DNA from: Asterochloris sp. CNOR1
Lineage: Eukaryota > Chlorophyta > Trebouxiophyceae > Trebouxiales > Trebouxiaceae
Length of the DNA stretch: 64,000 bases
Assembly: GCA_963969365.1 (NCBI GenBank)
Contig: OZ017747.1
Span: 1,116,001 to 1,180,000 of the forward strand
Reading direction: 5' to 3'
Part shown: positions 12,893-24,368 of the stretch, piece by piece
Position numbering within the stretch: the stretch's first letter is position 1
Layout: each line of letters begins with the position of its first letter
Notes under the pieces: model-generated
The model's database searches: none
What the model was told of the DNA's origin: nothing
Seen by the model: the letters and a program-made list of their open reading frames with translations, nothing else
Position numbers and translations under genes: made by a program

Positions 12893-15139
12893 TCAGACAG
12901 CAGCTTCAGAAGAAGACAAAGGTGGCAAGCGCACTTTGCCAGACGATTTGTTGCTCTTGGGGGCAACATGCAACTGTTTTGACTGACTCTTTGACTGCTG
13001 AAGAGATACAGATTTGGGCTGCTTGCGCCCTGGCTTAAAGGCAGGCTGGGGTGCTGCAGAGTCTGCAAAGTAGTCACCCTGCTCTGAGTGCTGTGGGGTC
13101 TCAGGAGCCTGTTGTGCTGATGGGAGGCCACTTTGCTGATCAGGATCTGCTGTGGGCTCGGCAGTTGCATCCCGCTGCTGGTGGGCAGGCTCAGCTGCAC
13201 CCTCATACAGACCATCATCGAGCGCTGAAGCAGATGCCTGCTCGGCTGTTGCAGTTGTGTGCCGGCTCTCCTCAGCCACAGGCAAGAGGGTGTCTGGTGC
13301 AGCCTGTGCAGGAGGTGACCCTGCTTGCGCAGCCCTCTCTGAGGTGCCGTTCTGCGGCGTCTGATGGGCCTGGCCACTGCTGTGATCATCGTCCCAAAGG
13401 TGCTGGTGGTCCCGGGCCGCATGGCTATCTGCCTCTAACGCAGTGCCATCATCGCCTGCCTCCCAAGGGGGTGCAAGGCGCCCCTGCCTGCCTGGCCAGG
13501 CAGCCGCCGAACTGGCTGCCGCTGGCTCAGGGGCAGCCGGGCCTGCCTGCCATGGTGGTGCAGGGCGCCCCTGCACGCCTCCCCAGCCTGATGTGGAGGT
13601 AGCAGCCTCTGGCATAGCAGAGGCCTCCCCTGGCCCCCAGGAGGGTGCAACAGCAGCGGCAGCCACCTCCCAGGGGGGCGCAGCGTGCCCCTGTCCCCTG
13701 GCCTGCATGGCTGCAAGTTCCAGTTCCAGGTCCACAGCAGCGTGTTGCCGCGAGGACCCTGGTTGCTCCTCAGCAGCAGCATCCGCACGGTGGTGGGATG
13801 CTGCTGCTGCTGGGGCCGCCATTGCAACAGGTGTTCCAGCCGCATCTGGGTCCATCAGGCGGCGCTGCCTGTGTGTGGCTGACTTGAACTCATCCCCAAG
13901 CACAAAGGCGATGAACTCATCGAACTCCACAACTCCGTTGCCGGATTTGTCTGCACACAATGTATAGGGCAACATAAGGCATATATTGCACTCACTGTAG
14001 GCCCCGGCAGCATGATGCCTCAAAGTCGCCTTCAAAGCAAAGTCATTTTAAGCCAGAGGCAGGCTTTGCTGCGCCTGACAGCCTTTTGTGCAGGACAGCT
14101 CACGCGACAGCCTACCTGCCAGCGTGAATAGGTCGTCAATTTCGCGTTCAGACATTGCGTCCCCAAGCCCCTGCAACAGCAGGCTGTCTGTCAGGAATGC
14201 AATGCATCAGCACCGGAGCATGGCCTGGCGGCAATGGCACTGCAACACTCTCATGTAACCTTCCCTGGGTACCTCCGACTTCTGATGGCAAGTCACAGGC
14301 TGCAGGCCTCGCCTGGTGAGTGCCTGTGACAGCGCTCAGGCTGTGGACCACCTCCACTTGCTGACTTTCAGCTTACCTTGAGAGCTTCACGCAGCTCATC
14401 ACGTGTAACGCTTCCGTTTCCAGATTTGTCAAACACTGCAAAGACGTCCTTCAGGTCCTGCTCGGGTTCTCCCTGCAAAATTGGGCAAAATGCTTCAGCA
14501 ATCGCTTGAATCGGGCCAGGCGCCTCATTCTATCATAGATTTGAGCCACGTGAGGGGCTCTGCTGCAGATAGCCCTGACAGTCACCTGCACAGGTGGTGA
14601 TGCCCATCTGTTGCGCATAAGTTTCACATCTTTTCAGCCCCATTGTCCCAGTGCACAGGGTGGCCAGCCATGCCAACCTTCTCAGTGACGCTCATCATCA
14701 TGACCATAAACTCTGCTAGGTCGATGACCCCATCTCCATCCACATCGAGGTCCTGCAGGCACAGTAAGAGGAGGTGACGCCTCTGGACGTTGGCACCTTG
14801 TGTGTAATCTGCAGCCAAATACATATGCTGCAGCCTTGCCTTGATGATGGCCTCCAGCTCTGCGGGGCTGGCTTTCTGGCCCAACATTTTCATGACCCAG
14901 CTGACATCGTCAATGGTGAACATGCCCACTTTCCGGCGATCAAATACTTTGAAGGCATTCTTAAACTCCTCAATCTGCATAACAGTGGGCACTCAGCAAC
15001 GAGTCTGAGTCCTTATGCAGGCCTCACAGGGCCCTGGAGCAAATGAAGGGACAAGTAGTGGGCTTGCCTGGTCTCGAGAGAGGTATGGCCACTCCTGGGA
15101 GAGCTCCTCATCTGAAAGGTCTGCTAGCCGCCTGGCCAT
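12893..15139 (-). CDS. Calmodulin-like EF-hand protein with a long Ala/Pro/Gln-rich tail
   Basis: Six exons in consistent phase: 15068-15139, 14840-14974, 14678-14752, 14377-14472, 14116-14170 and 12893-13950, giving about 496 aa. The start ATG at 15139 gives MARRLADLSDEELSQEW, and the first splice joins LSRDQ to IEEFKNAFKVFD, the calmodulin pattern LTEEQIAEFKEAF. EF-hand 1 (loop from D36, DRRKVGMFTIDD) is degenerate. EF-hands 2-4 have complete 12-residue loops at about 72-83 (DVDGDGVIDLAE), 109-120 (DKSGNGSVTRDE) and 145-156 (DKSGNGVVEFDE). A tail of about 330 residues follows, low in complexity, with three related APPWE/QAG units, ending in a Ser/Lys/Gln-rich basic stretch. The first two introns need GC donors (GCAAGC and GCAAGG). 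The head is probably a Ca2+ sensor; I do not recognise the tail, and the partner is unknown. Confidence 0.9.
13435..13700 (-). repeat. Degenerate coding repeat (xAPPW[EQ]xG) in the EF-hand tail
   Basis: Three to four in-frame units of roughly 45-60 nt include GHAAPPWEV, GRPAPPWQAG and GRLAPPWEAG, separated by Ala/Pro-rich spacers. A fourth, weaker PSWGPG unit lies between the first two. Confidence 0.7.
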
Positions 15140-15337
15140 GCCTTGCTGCACGGGTAGCAATGGCTAAGCTGCTTGCATTTGCTGGAATGCCAAGCTGGGG
15201 CAGGGAGCTCATAGAGGGACTTCTGAGCCAGCTGGGCTGGCGCTCATTGACGTGACGAGGCTGTATACAAGGACTGGGAGGAAAGAAAGTCGTACATTGG
15301 AACCAGGCTGTTTTGCACTAAGATCTGCAGTTTGTCA
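15140..15337. promoter_or_regulatory. Short divergent promoter region shared by the EF-hand and helicase genes
   Basis: Only about 198 bp separate the two start codons, which point away from each other, so this stretch must hold both 5'UTRs and promoters. A TGTATACAAGG stretch near 15260 is the only AT-rich, TATA-like element noticed. No other motif is claimed. Confidence 0.45.
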
Positions 15338-18300
15338 ATGCAGTCCAGCAGGCCTCACAGACAGGGAGGGAATCCCCAGCGGTCTGCCTTATTGAAGCAG
15401 CTGCAAGGCATGCGCCAGGGAAAGGGGCAGTGCATCTCTCTTCTCAGTGACAGTGACGATGATGAGGGTGGAAGCCCAGCTGCTGAGCAAGAGCAGGACA
15501 CCCAGCGTGGCACCTTAGAGCTGCCTGACAGGCAGCCCCTACACGACAGGCAGCCCCTACATGACTTGCAATCTCTCCCTGAGCAGCAGCAGCCGCAGCC
15601 CAGGCAGCAGGGAAAGTTACGGCGCCTGCAAAAGGCTGCGCCAGAAAGCCTGCTGTCAGGATCTGCACCAGCCAGTGTGGCTGATTATCTGCTGCTGGAG
15701 GATGTTGTTGCTGAACTTAATGGCCTGAGCTTGACAGCCCAGCCAAGGGCTGAGGCTTACAGCACCAGCAACCAGGAACCTCACACCAGCGGGGCTGCCC
15801 TGCCAGAGGGTGGGTCCACCAACAGGAGCCTGGCTGGTGTCAAGTCCGCCTTTGCAGCAGCTGTTGCCACACCACTGCCACCCTCTGCTGATGCTACAAG
15901 CCCTGCATTCAGCAGTCACAGCCAGCAGGTTCAGCATGAGGGTTCCCCTGCGCAAACAGATCCCCTCTCTGCTCCTGCTGGCGCTGCTCCCAGCAACACT
16001 TCCACAGCGGCCGTTGAACTTGAGGACGCCGGCCGCACCACCTCTGAGGCAGCTGAACTGGTGCTGGGCGCAAGGCAGGAGTTCAGGCTGGCTGCTCAAG
16101 TGGCAGGCATGCTGTACAGCCACCAGCGCACAGGCCTGGAGTGGCTGTGGTCGCTTTTTGAAGGGCACAAGGGTGGCGGCATACTAGCAGATGACATGGG
16201 GCTCGGAAAGGTAGAGTAGGTTGTTGTTATCAACACCCTGCCAGCCGCAGCGAACTGCTCTTTACTGGACCTCTGCATGTGGTGGCGTGCATGGCTGACA
16301 CCTTTTGCCTCTGCATTTGCAGACCATGCAGTGCTCTGCATTCCTGGCGGGCTTGATGACAAGCAAACTCATCAGGTTGGTGACTCACTCCTGGAAGCTC
16401 ATGCTTGGGCGGTGTGCCAGTCACCCAAGTTGCCTGGCTGCTTCTCAGGCCACCTGGTCAGGCCTACACTCCCCTGCCACACCCCCATGCCACTGCCCTG
16501 AGGGCTCCTGGCAGGCAGCATGCATGTCACCCAGCAGGTTGAGGGGGCCCCACCTTGTGTCACCTTCAAATTGCAGACAGGCACCCTGTATCACCTCAAA
16601 TTGCAGACAGGCAGGCAGTGAGCTTGCCACGCGTGATGCACTGACTGGATGGCATTGCAGGCGGGCAGTTATTGTCGCACCCAAGACTCTCTTGGCTCAG
16701 TGGGAGAAGGAATTGTCACGCTGTGGCATGGGCTCTCTGCTGTCTGAATACTTTGGCACCAGCCAGGCCAGCAGGCAAGCTGGCTCCAGCCAGCACAGCA
16801 CTGTGCCTGCACTGCTCCAGCAACAAGCACCGCTTCATGCCTACTTGAATTGAGTGTTGGCAGATGACCTGCAGCCCTGCTTTGGGTGTTCTCACTCCTG
16901 CTGCAGCACCTCAACACGCCAAGCCATCTGTGGCCCTGTTTGAGGCACCACATTGTGTCTCAGGGAGGCTGTGCTTAGGCGGGTGACCAGGTCACGAGGC
17001 ATTCTGCTGACTACATATGGCATGGTCCTCCACAATGCAGTTGCGCTGGCCCGTGACCCTGCTCAGGGCTCCACGGGGAGCACAGCTGCTGGAGAGCCCC
17101 TGTGGGACGTGATGATTCTGGATGAGGCAAGCGGCTAATGGATCACTCTGCCCTGCTCAATGATCAGCCTGTGGTGTCATGGGTGCCTCTTCAACAGCAA
17201 CGTGAGGGTGGTGTCACACCTGGGAGCTGTGCCCATGCATAGTGCTCAGCGTTACATCAGCTGGGGATGTTTTTGGGGCACTACCGAAACGCGGCCGCAT
17301 TTAGGCCCTGCCTGCATCAGCAGCCACTGCTTGCATGCAGCCTTCAAGTAGTTGCAGCCCACCCTTACCAACATCACCAGCCACTGTCTGCTTGCAGGGC
17401 CACAAGATCAAAAACTCAAACACTCAGCTGGCACAGAGACTGCGAGAGATTCCTGCTGGGTTGAGGGTGATCATCAGCGGCACCCCCATACAGAACAACC
17501 TGATGGAGTTGCACAGCCTGTTTGACTTTGTGGCCAAGGTCTGTGACGCAAAATTTCACGCACTGGGGAGCGCTTCTGCAGCCTTTGTCATAGACACAGG
17601 CGTACCCTACAGCAGCCAGCATCCTGTGCTCCAGCAGCAATCTCACGTTGCTTCGATGTACAGCAGAGGGAAGGACATCATCATCAGCAGACCCTGCACA
17701 GTGGCAGCCCATGCTGCATCCACTTGCAGCCCCAAAAAGCAGCAGGTCTCCCATCACAGCTGCCAATGCTGCTTTCGTGTGCAGCACCAAGCAGCAGCAT
17801 GCCCCCATCACAGCTGTGCATGCGGCCTCCATGTGCAGGACCTGCTGGGCGACGTGCGCAGCTTTAAGGTCAACTTTGAGCGCTGCATCACAGCCGGGAA
17901 CGACAAGCACGCCGGCACCAGGGAGCGGGAGCAGGCAGCCAGCAAGGCTGCTGCCCTGCGCAGCATCATCGCGCCCTACTTCCTGCGCAGGGAGAAGAAG
18001 GAGGTCCTGCAGGGGATCGACAGGTTTGCACAGATGGTCTGTCTACCTGGGCCTTTGAGCCCTGCACAGACCTTGCCCAGGGCGGGTCTTGATGCAGCAC
18101 AAGACAGGGCCGATCAAGAATGCAGAATTGCTGCCAGGATCTCATTAGCTTCAAGAGGGGCAGGGTGCTCACAGGCTTCTCAGCCGCCACACGGCAAGTG
18201 TGGTCCTGAACAGGGAGGCAGAGCTCCTACCAGACACTGACAGGTGGGTGCAGGGCATCATCATAGGCCCGTGCTTTGGATGTGCAAGGATGCCTGTGTT

Positions 18301-21300
18301 CCAGTCAGCCCCTTGCCAGCTGCCCACGCCCATATCCTGCCTTGTTGCTGCCTATGCCCAGCTCTGGCAAGTTCGTTATATTGCTCTTGATTTGGCATAG
18401 TATCTTAATCCACAAAGGCGTGCTGCCGTGCCCTGCAGCATGAGGCCCACGTCAGCGCCGCCAGTGCAGGGTAGTCGGCAGCCTCCTGCACCACCAGGCA
18501 TGGGCCACAAGAATGATCTGATATTGTGGCTGACCCTCCACCCTCTACAGCAGCGTGTGTATGAGGTGAGCAAGACTGAGGTGGAGTGCATCAGCGCATG
18601 TTACGTTGTGCCGGGCGCATGTCATGTTGTGCCAGGAAGCGTGCTCAGCCTGGCCCCAATGCCTGCATGAAGCGGACCTTGTCAGCAGCCACACATTGAT
18701 TGGGGTTGCACAATGTCACACACCAAAGCACTTTTGGTGGCACGAGGTGCACCCAGGTTGTGCACTGCCTGCAGGCGTTCTTGACCTCTGGGCCGGTCAG
18801 AGCTGCTCTGAACAAGACTGGCTCAGCCTTGGCGGCGCTGACGGTGCTGAAGAAGATCTGCGACCACCCAGCTCTTCTCAGTGAGAAGGCGGCACATCTG
18901 GTGGCCTCAGCAGGTGAGCAGCAGGCGCCCCTTGCCAGCGTCCAGCAGCAATCTCTACAGCATCTGCATATGATGGGGCCATGTCTGTGCTTGCATGGCA
19001 GCAGGCCAGTCTTACCTTCAAGGTTGGTGCGCCTGAGCTGAGAAGCTGTAGCCTTGCCTGGACAGCTCATGTGCAGCACTGCTACCGCTGGGGGCAAGCA
19101 TGTGCAGCCTTCCTGCTGCACATCCTGCAGGAAACAGGCTGGCCAAGCATCAGCTGGAGGACACTGCAGAAGAGGAGCTGGCAGAAGATGATTTCCTGTG
19201 GGATGAGTGGGCGGGAGAGCAGGGAGTCGAGGGGAAGCTGCAGGAGGAGCTGCACAAGCGAGGTCAGCATGGACCTGTCTGAAGTCATACACTGGCTGCA
19301 CTCTACAGGGGCCCCAAGAGAGGCTGCACACAAGATCTGCGCAAGCCGTCACTGTGTGCTGCCCATGAGCTGTGACTTACATAGCTCAAGGCGGCATGAG
19401 GTGCACTCTCTTGCTGAGCAGGCTGGGTCATCTTGGCCTTGTCCTGAGGTCCTGGTCTGCAAGCAGAGAGCGTCAGCTGGGCTCCTCTGCAGCAAGGAGC
19501 TGGGCAGAAGTATAAAAGGTCAGTGCATGTCCACCCTGCCAAGCTGCTCGCAGACTGCCACTGGGCATGTGGCTTGCCCTTCAGACTGATGTTGTCTGGA
19601 TGGCAAGGTGCAGACAGCCATGTTGGTGCATGTGCTACGCATGGTCCCTGAGCCAGAGTCAAAGCTGTCCACCACCAAGAGTTGTGTGCCCTTGCCTGCA
19701 GGTGTGGACAGCTCCTGTAAGACGATGTTTGTGATAGCTCTCCTAAAGGAGCTGATTGAGGCAGGCCACCGTGCCCTCATCTTCAGCCAGTCCCGTGTAA
19801 TGCTGGACATCCTCCAGGCAGCCATTCAAGACAGGGGCTACACTTTCTGCCGCATTGACGGGAGCATTGCCAGCACAGCTGAGCGCCAGGTGCCTCCATT
19901 GTGCTGGCAATACTGATCTGGGATGTGGTCAGACAGGCCACTGTGCTGCTCAAAGCAGCCACCAGAGTCGCTTATGCAAATTGGCCAGCAGCTGACGGTG
20001 CAGATGGTTTGGGGCTTGGCTGCTCCCACAATTGCAGCCTGCTCGTGCCCACACTTGGCACGACATGCGCTGCTAAAGCCGGAGCAGGCAAGATCAGGGT
20101 GCAGAGCCTTTCACAGAAGCTGTGTGGCTCCTCTGTGCCTGTGGAGCACATGCCTGTTGGCACTCAGTCAGCATGCTGCGTCCGTCCTTGGAGATGAGCC
20201 TCAGACTCCCTTTAACTGGTGCAAGCCCCCTCAAGCAACCTTGCACCTGCTGCAGAACCTAGTAGAAAGCTTCCAGACAGACACCAGCATCCCAATCTTC
20301 CTGCTGACGTCCCAGGTTGGGGGCCTGGGGCTGACCCTGACAGGGGCAGATCGCGTCATTATCATTGACCCCGCCTGGAACCCTGCGGTGCGCTGCAGCT
20401 GCTGCTTGTGTCGCTGTACCCTTTGACGTGGGCAGCTATCCTGCTCAGCCAGTCAATGTGCAGTTCAATGGTCAACATCTGCCCAGCTGCCTCTGTACTG
20501 CTCTTCTGCCGGACTCTTGTAATGTTTTGCTCGTGCTGGGGTACTGCTCAAGTGCCAGCACATACCAGAAAGCTCTCTGTGCTGCCTGTGGTATAGGAAC
20601 TGCTTGCCAGGCCTGTGTCTGGGGTTGCTCATAGCAGGTCATCCTGTCCAGGCAGCAGGAAGTTGGGAGTCCTTCTCAGCTGCCTGCTGAGCTGCCTGCT
20701 GCACTTCTTGTGCAGGTGGACAACCAGAGTGTTGACCGTGCATACCGCATTGGTGAGTGATGGACAGCAGCAGCGTATGACAGCCCCAAACAGCCTTCAG
20801 CAAAGCTGTGTTCCTTTCAATTCGAATGCCTGGGAAAGCTGCCTGTCTGAAGCCCCGCAGGTCTTCAGCAACGCTTGTTTGCAAGCTGCTTGACTGCAGG
20901 CCAGGCGCGGGATGTGGTGGTGTACAGGCTGATGACGTGTGGCACAATTGAGGACCGCATATACCGCAAGCAGGTGGCTGCTGGCAGCGTCTGTGTCCTC
21001 TGTGCTGGGTGTGAGTTGCTGTGCACTGTGTGTTGGGAACTGGATTTACGGGGTCGAGCTTGCCTGCCCCAGACATCTAGAAAAGACCTTGGTGGGGGCC
21101 TTGCTGCCCTGACCATGTGCTCACTGCCCTTGCCCTGCAGGTGTTCAAGGGGGGCTTGAGTCGCAGCGGGACCGAGGCGGGGACGCAGTTCAGATACTTT
21201 AGTCAGCAGGTGGGCTGTCACTCGTCTGAGCAAGGGGCACCACCAGGAGGACTCGTCCTTCTGTGCACACACAAGCCATCCTTATTATTTCAGGGCGCTG

Positions 21301-23336
21301 CTGCAGGAGCTTCGCGACCTGTTCAGCATTGTGCCGGAGGAGCTGCTGCAGTCCAAGACGCAGCAGACACTGCATGCCATGCATGCCCCCAAGCGCAAAG
21401 CAAGCGAGGAGGTCAAGGAGCATCTGCAGCGGCTACAGCACCTGCCACACTTTGCTGGTGCGCAGCACTGATCAGCATTTCGAAGTGGATCTGGCTGCCT
21501 CTGTGGCGCTGCAGGCACACCTGCCAGCTTCCTTCTGGAACAGGTGCACGGCATCATGCTTGCTGTGGCTTGACTGGTAGACTCCGCTTTGTGCTAGGTA
21601 TGCAAAGCAGAGTTTCGGCGATGCTCAACACCTTGCTTTTACCGGCCGCAGGGCTGAGCGATCATGACCTTCTGTACACCATCAAGGCAGACGACCCTGA
21701 CACCCTGCATTTCCCTCCGTCCCAGTCAGTGAGGTCCACACACAAGGTCCCCAAAGCAGGTAGGCTAGCTCTCGCCATGACTACAGCCCCTGCCACTGAC
21801 TCACAGCACTGTGCCAGGGTCTGCTGTGAGGCCACTCTATATCGAACAGGGCCTTGTCTCTACGCAGGGTGGAGTGGTGAGAACGACATTAGCACCCTGT
21901 TTGCCACAGCCCTGACACTGGGGCCAGGCACGTCCCACCCAAAGCAGCCAGTGGCCTCCAGCAGAGCAGGGGCCGCAGCTGTGGAGGCTAGGGGTGCAGC
22001 GCCTGCCATCTTCAGGCCAGGCCAGCAGCAGCTGCTGGCCACTGTCAGGATTGACAACTCTGCACAGGGGTGAGATGGATGCCACAGATGCCAGCAGCTG
22101 GACTGTTCAGCAAGCTGTGCTTTTGGCCACGTCATGATAGGTCTGCGCAGGGATGACCCACTCTTACAGCAGCCTGCTAGCCGGCTGCAGGATGAGCTGC
22201 GCAAAGAACCATCTGCATTGGGGTGGGTCAGGCAGGCAGATGTGCAATCTTGCGGCAGTCAATTTGTGAGTGCAGCAGCCAGGCCCACGCCTCACATATC
22301 ACAGCACCATGCCTAGCAGGTCTGAGGAAGCAGTGTTGCGCAGCCAGATACGTGAGCAGGAGCAGCTGCTGGCATCGCTAAGGGGAGGCTTTCTGCTGAC
22401 AGACAGTGGCGCTGGCATCCAGCGGAAGATCAAGCGGCTCCAGGATGCTTTGCACAAGCTGGCCACTCCAGGTGAGCGCTGCACCTGTGAGCTGCACATA
22501 AGGTGTGAGCTGCACTTGAGGTGGCTGCCAGAGCGAAGATGGGTCCGTGTGAAAGGTGCTACCCTGACTGATGGCGCACCCTACAAAACACACTGCCCAA
22601 CTCTTCGGCAGCATCCTGTCTCAGAGAGCAGGTTGTGGTGTGAGCATGCAGTGCACTGCAGCCTGCGGCCAGTGTAGACCTGGCATTCATAAACATCTGC
22701 CTGAGCAGGTGTCAAGTGCTAAATTCTGACTGAACGTAGGCACTGCTGAGCAGCCTCGCATGACGTTTCCAGCTGGCAGGAGTGAACTCTGTGAGCCAAC
22801 AACAGCAGCTGTGAGTGCACAAACTTCTGTGCCTCCGGAGCACAGTGCTCATCTGAGGGCTGAGCATGCCAGAGCAGACATTGGCAGCGCTGACCAGCTG
22901 TCAGGCAGCAGCAGCAGGGCGCCAGGTACAGATCCTGCTGCTGCTGTGATGAGACCTGTAAAGCAGGAGGCCTGCACGTCAGCAGCTGCAGCGCTTGAGC
23001 CCCATGCCCAGGCATCTGGCAGTGGTCGCCCAGGAGCTGCGTCAGAGCAGGAAGCAGGCAGAGCACAGGCACTTCACCTGCAGCTGAGGAACATGAAGCA
23101 GCAGCTCCTGCTCTTTGCAAAATGGCTTGATGACTCTGGCTGGAGGCAGCGGCAACCTGATGGTGGCAAAGAGGTAAGAGGTTTGATTGGAGGTGTTGGC
23201 CGCTTCAGTCCAGAATGTGTCTCTGAGCATGCAGTGTCTTGCTTGCCTGCAGGTGTTGCGACAGGCCAAGCAACTGCAGAAGGATCGTGAAAGGCTCAAA
23301 GCACAGCTCGCAGCACTTGCCGCAGATGGTGCATGA
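15338..23336 (+). CDS. ERCC6L: SNF2-family DNA translocase, ERCC6L (PICH)/plant CHR24 type
   Basis: The 22-exon model (about 1,221 aa) closes in phase. Exons: 15338-16210, 16323-16375, 16661-16774, 16964-17126, 17398-17538, 17839-18023, 18175-18243, 18439-18565, 18775-18913, 19131-19262, 19702-19889, 20256-20387, 20716-20752, 20900-20973, 21141-21209, 21307-21457, 21652-21759, 21868-22069, 22151-22222, 22320-22471, 22773-23173 and 23253-23336. Motifs in order: DDMGLGKT (to T292), DEGH (400-403), SGTPIQNN, KNDLILWL, SQVGGLGLTLT and VDRAYRIGQ. The post-helicase FRYFSQQELRDLF fits PICH/CHR24. Human PICH acts on DNA threads in mitosis, but the role in this organism is unknown. The N-terminus holds ISLLSDSDDDE (33-43), a SUMO-interacting-motif pattern; the C-terminus is Gln/Leu-rich coiled coil. 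Introns 3 and 4 need GC donors. An exon upstream of 15338 cannot be excluded. Confidence 0.93.
16560..16665 (+). repeat. Tandem copies of a 3' splice site in helicase intron 2
   Basis: A unit TCACCTYCAAATTGCAGACA is present at 16560 and 16590, just upstream of the true acceptor GGCATTGCAG|GCGGGCAG at 16660. The copies mimic the TTGCAG acceptor and the following GGCA. Confidence 0.65.
17700..17840 (+). repeat. Three-copy, 54-55 bp repeat of a 3' splice site in helicase intron 5
   Basis: Acceptor-like AGs at 17729, 17784 and 17838 are each preceded by a related CAGCTGCCAATGCTGC...TGCAG block. Only the last opens the coding exon (DLLGDVRSFKVNFE). Confidence 0.75.
22472..22525 (+). repeat. Tandem copies of a 5' splice site after helicase exon 20
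   Basis: The true donor at 22472 (GTGAGCGCTGCACCT) is followed within 50 bp by GTGAGCTGCACATA and GTGTGAGCTGCACTTG, so three near-identical donor sequences follow one another. Confidence 0.6.
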
Positions 23337-24368
23337 TGTTTGTGGGCAAGCAGTACATCGCTTGCACAAATTGCATCTTGCTAGGGTAGCTGCAGTCATG
23401 CTATTGTTCAGCAGCTTAAGGCATTGCTGCTTTCATCTTAGAACCATGTCTATATTAGGCTCCTCTGTATGCTCAAATCTTTGTGTGGCGCAAAAATGAA
23501 GACTGCAAATCAGTTACGTTCCACAGCCAGCGTGACCCACCTCAACCAAACAGCAGGGTCCACAAGGGCGCAACAGGCAGCCGCACCCCTGCTGAGGTCA
23601 ATGGAGCACCCCTGACAGCTGTGGCGCATTGCCTGCCGTGCCTGCAGATGCACGGCTGGCCGTTCAAGGCCTCTCAAGCTGGCAATGGCGGCTGTGTGCT
23701 GCATGACCAGCCCACAGCATTGGCTCTGGCCGTGCCCCTGCAGATCGGACACCCTGCCTGGCAGGGCTGTTAAGCGGACAGTGTGACCCAGCCTTGGTCC
23801 TGTCAGTCAAGGACCAGCTGGCAGAATGCCACCCATGGGACGAAGCAGCTCGCAGGCACTGCAGCTGATGTTTGTGCCTCTGCAAGCAGCTGTGGGGCCT
23901 GCCTGTGCTGCAGAGCCAGACGCTGGGGGGCCAGTCATCGACACCTTCTTATTGCAGAGGTGAGCCTGCAGTCCCTGGTGGGCACCACAAGCCAGCTCCA
24001 CCAGATGTCCGGGTTGAGGGTGCACAACAGATGGAGCGGGTCTGCCAGTCTGCAAACCAGTGGGACCACAACGGCTTCAGGCTTTAGGGGAATGAAGCGG
24101 TATCAAGCCATGCTACAAACTGCCTGTCAGCTGCCCTTTTTGCCCATCTAGTTATGGGCAGTGACCTCCACCTTGGCAGAGCGGCGTACTGCTGCTCGTG
24201 TAACACCTGGATCTGCTTCTCGTTGTGCTTGTATAACACACGTCCAGAGGCATGTTCCTCTGACATCTGTCAAGCATTCAGTGAAGCTGATGCATCACAA
24301 TGATGAAGCTCTCATCTCATGTCTTTCAGATTACATTAAAGTCAAGTGCGAAGGGGAGGGTCAATGTC
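23337..24368. other. Convergent intergenic region, no gene seen
   Basis: About 1 kb lies between the helicase stop and the epsin stop. It must contain both 3'UTRs. Open frames here (for example 23483-23773) are short, low in complexity, lack supported splice sites and show no family motif. Nothing else was recognised. Confidence 0.5.
24333..24337 (-). terminator. Possible TGTAA polyadenylation signal of the epsin gene
   Basis: TGTAA on the minus strand lies about 32 nt after the epsin stop, within ACTTTAATGTAATCTG. TGTAA is the usual green-algal polyadenylation signal. One pentamer is weak evidence on its own. Confidence 0.35.

Noticed and set aside
23483-23773. Possible small plus-strand gene between the helicase and epsin genes
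   Set aside because: Low-complexity translation, no family signal and no supporting splice sites; more likely 3'UTR or intergenic.
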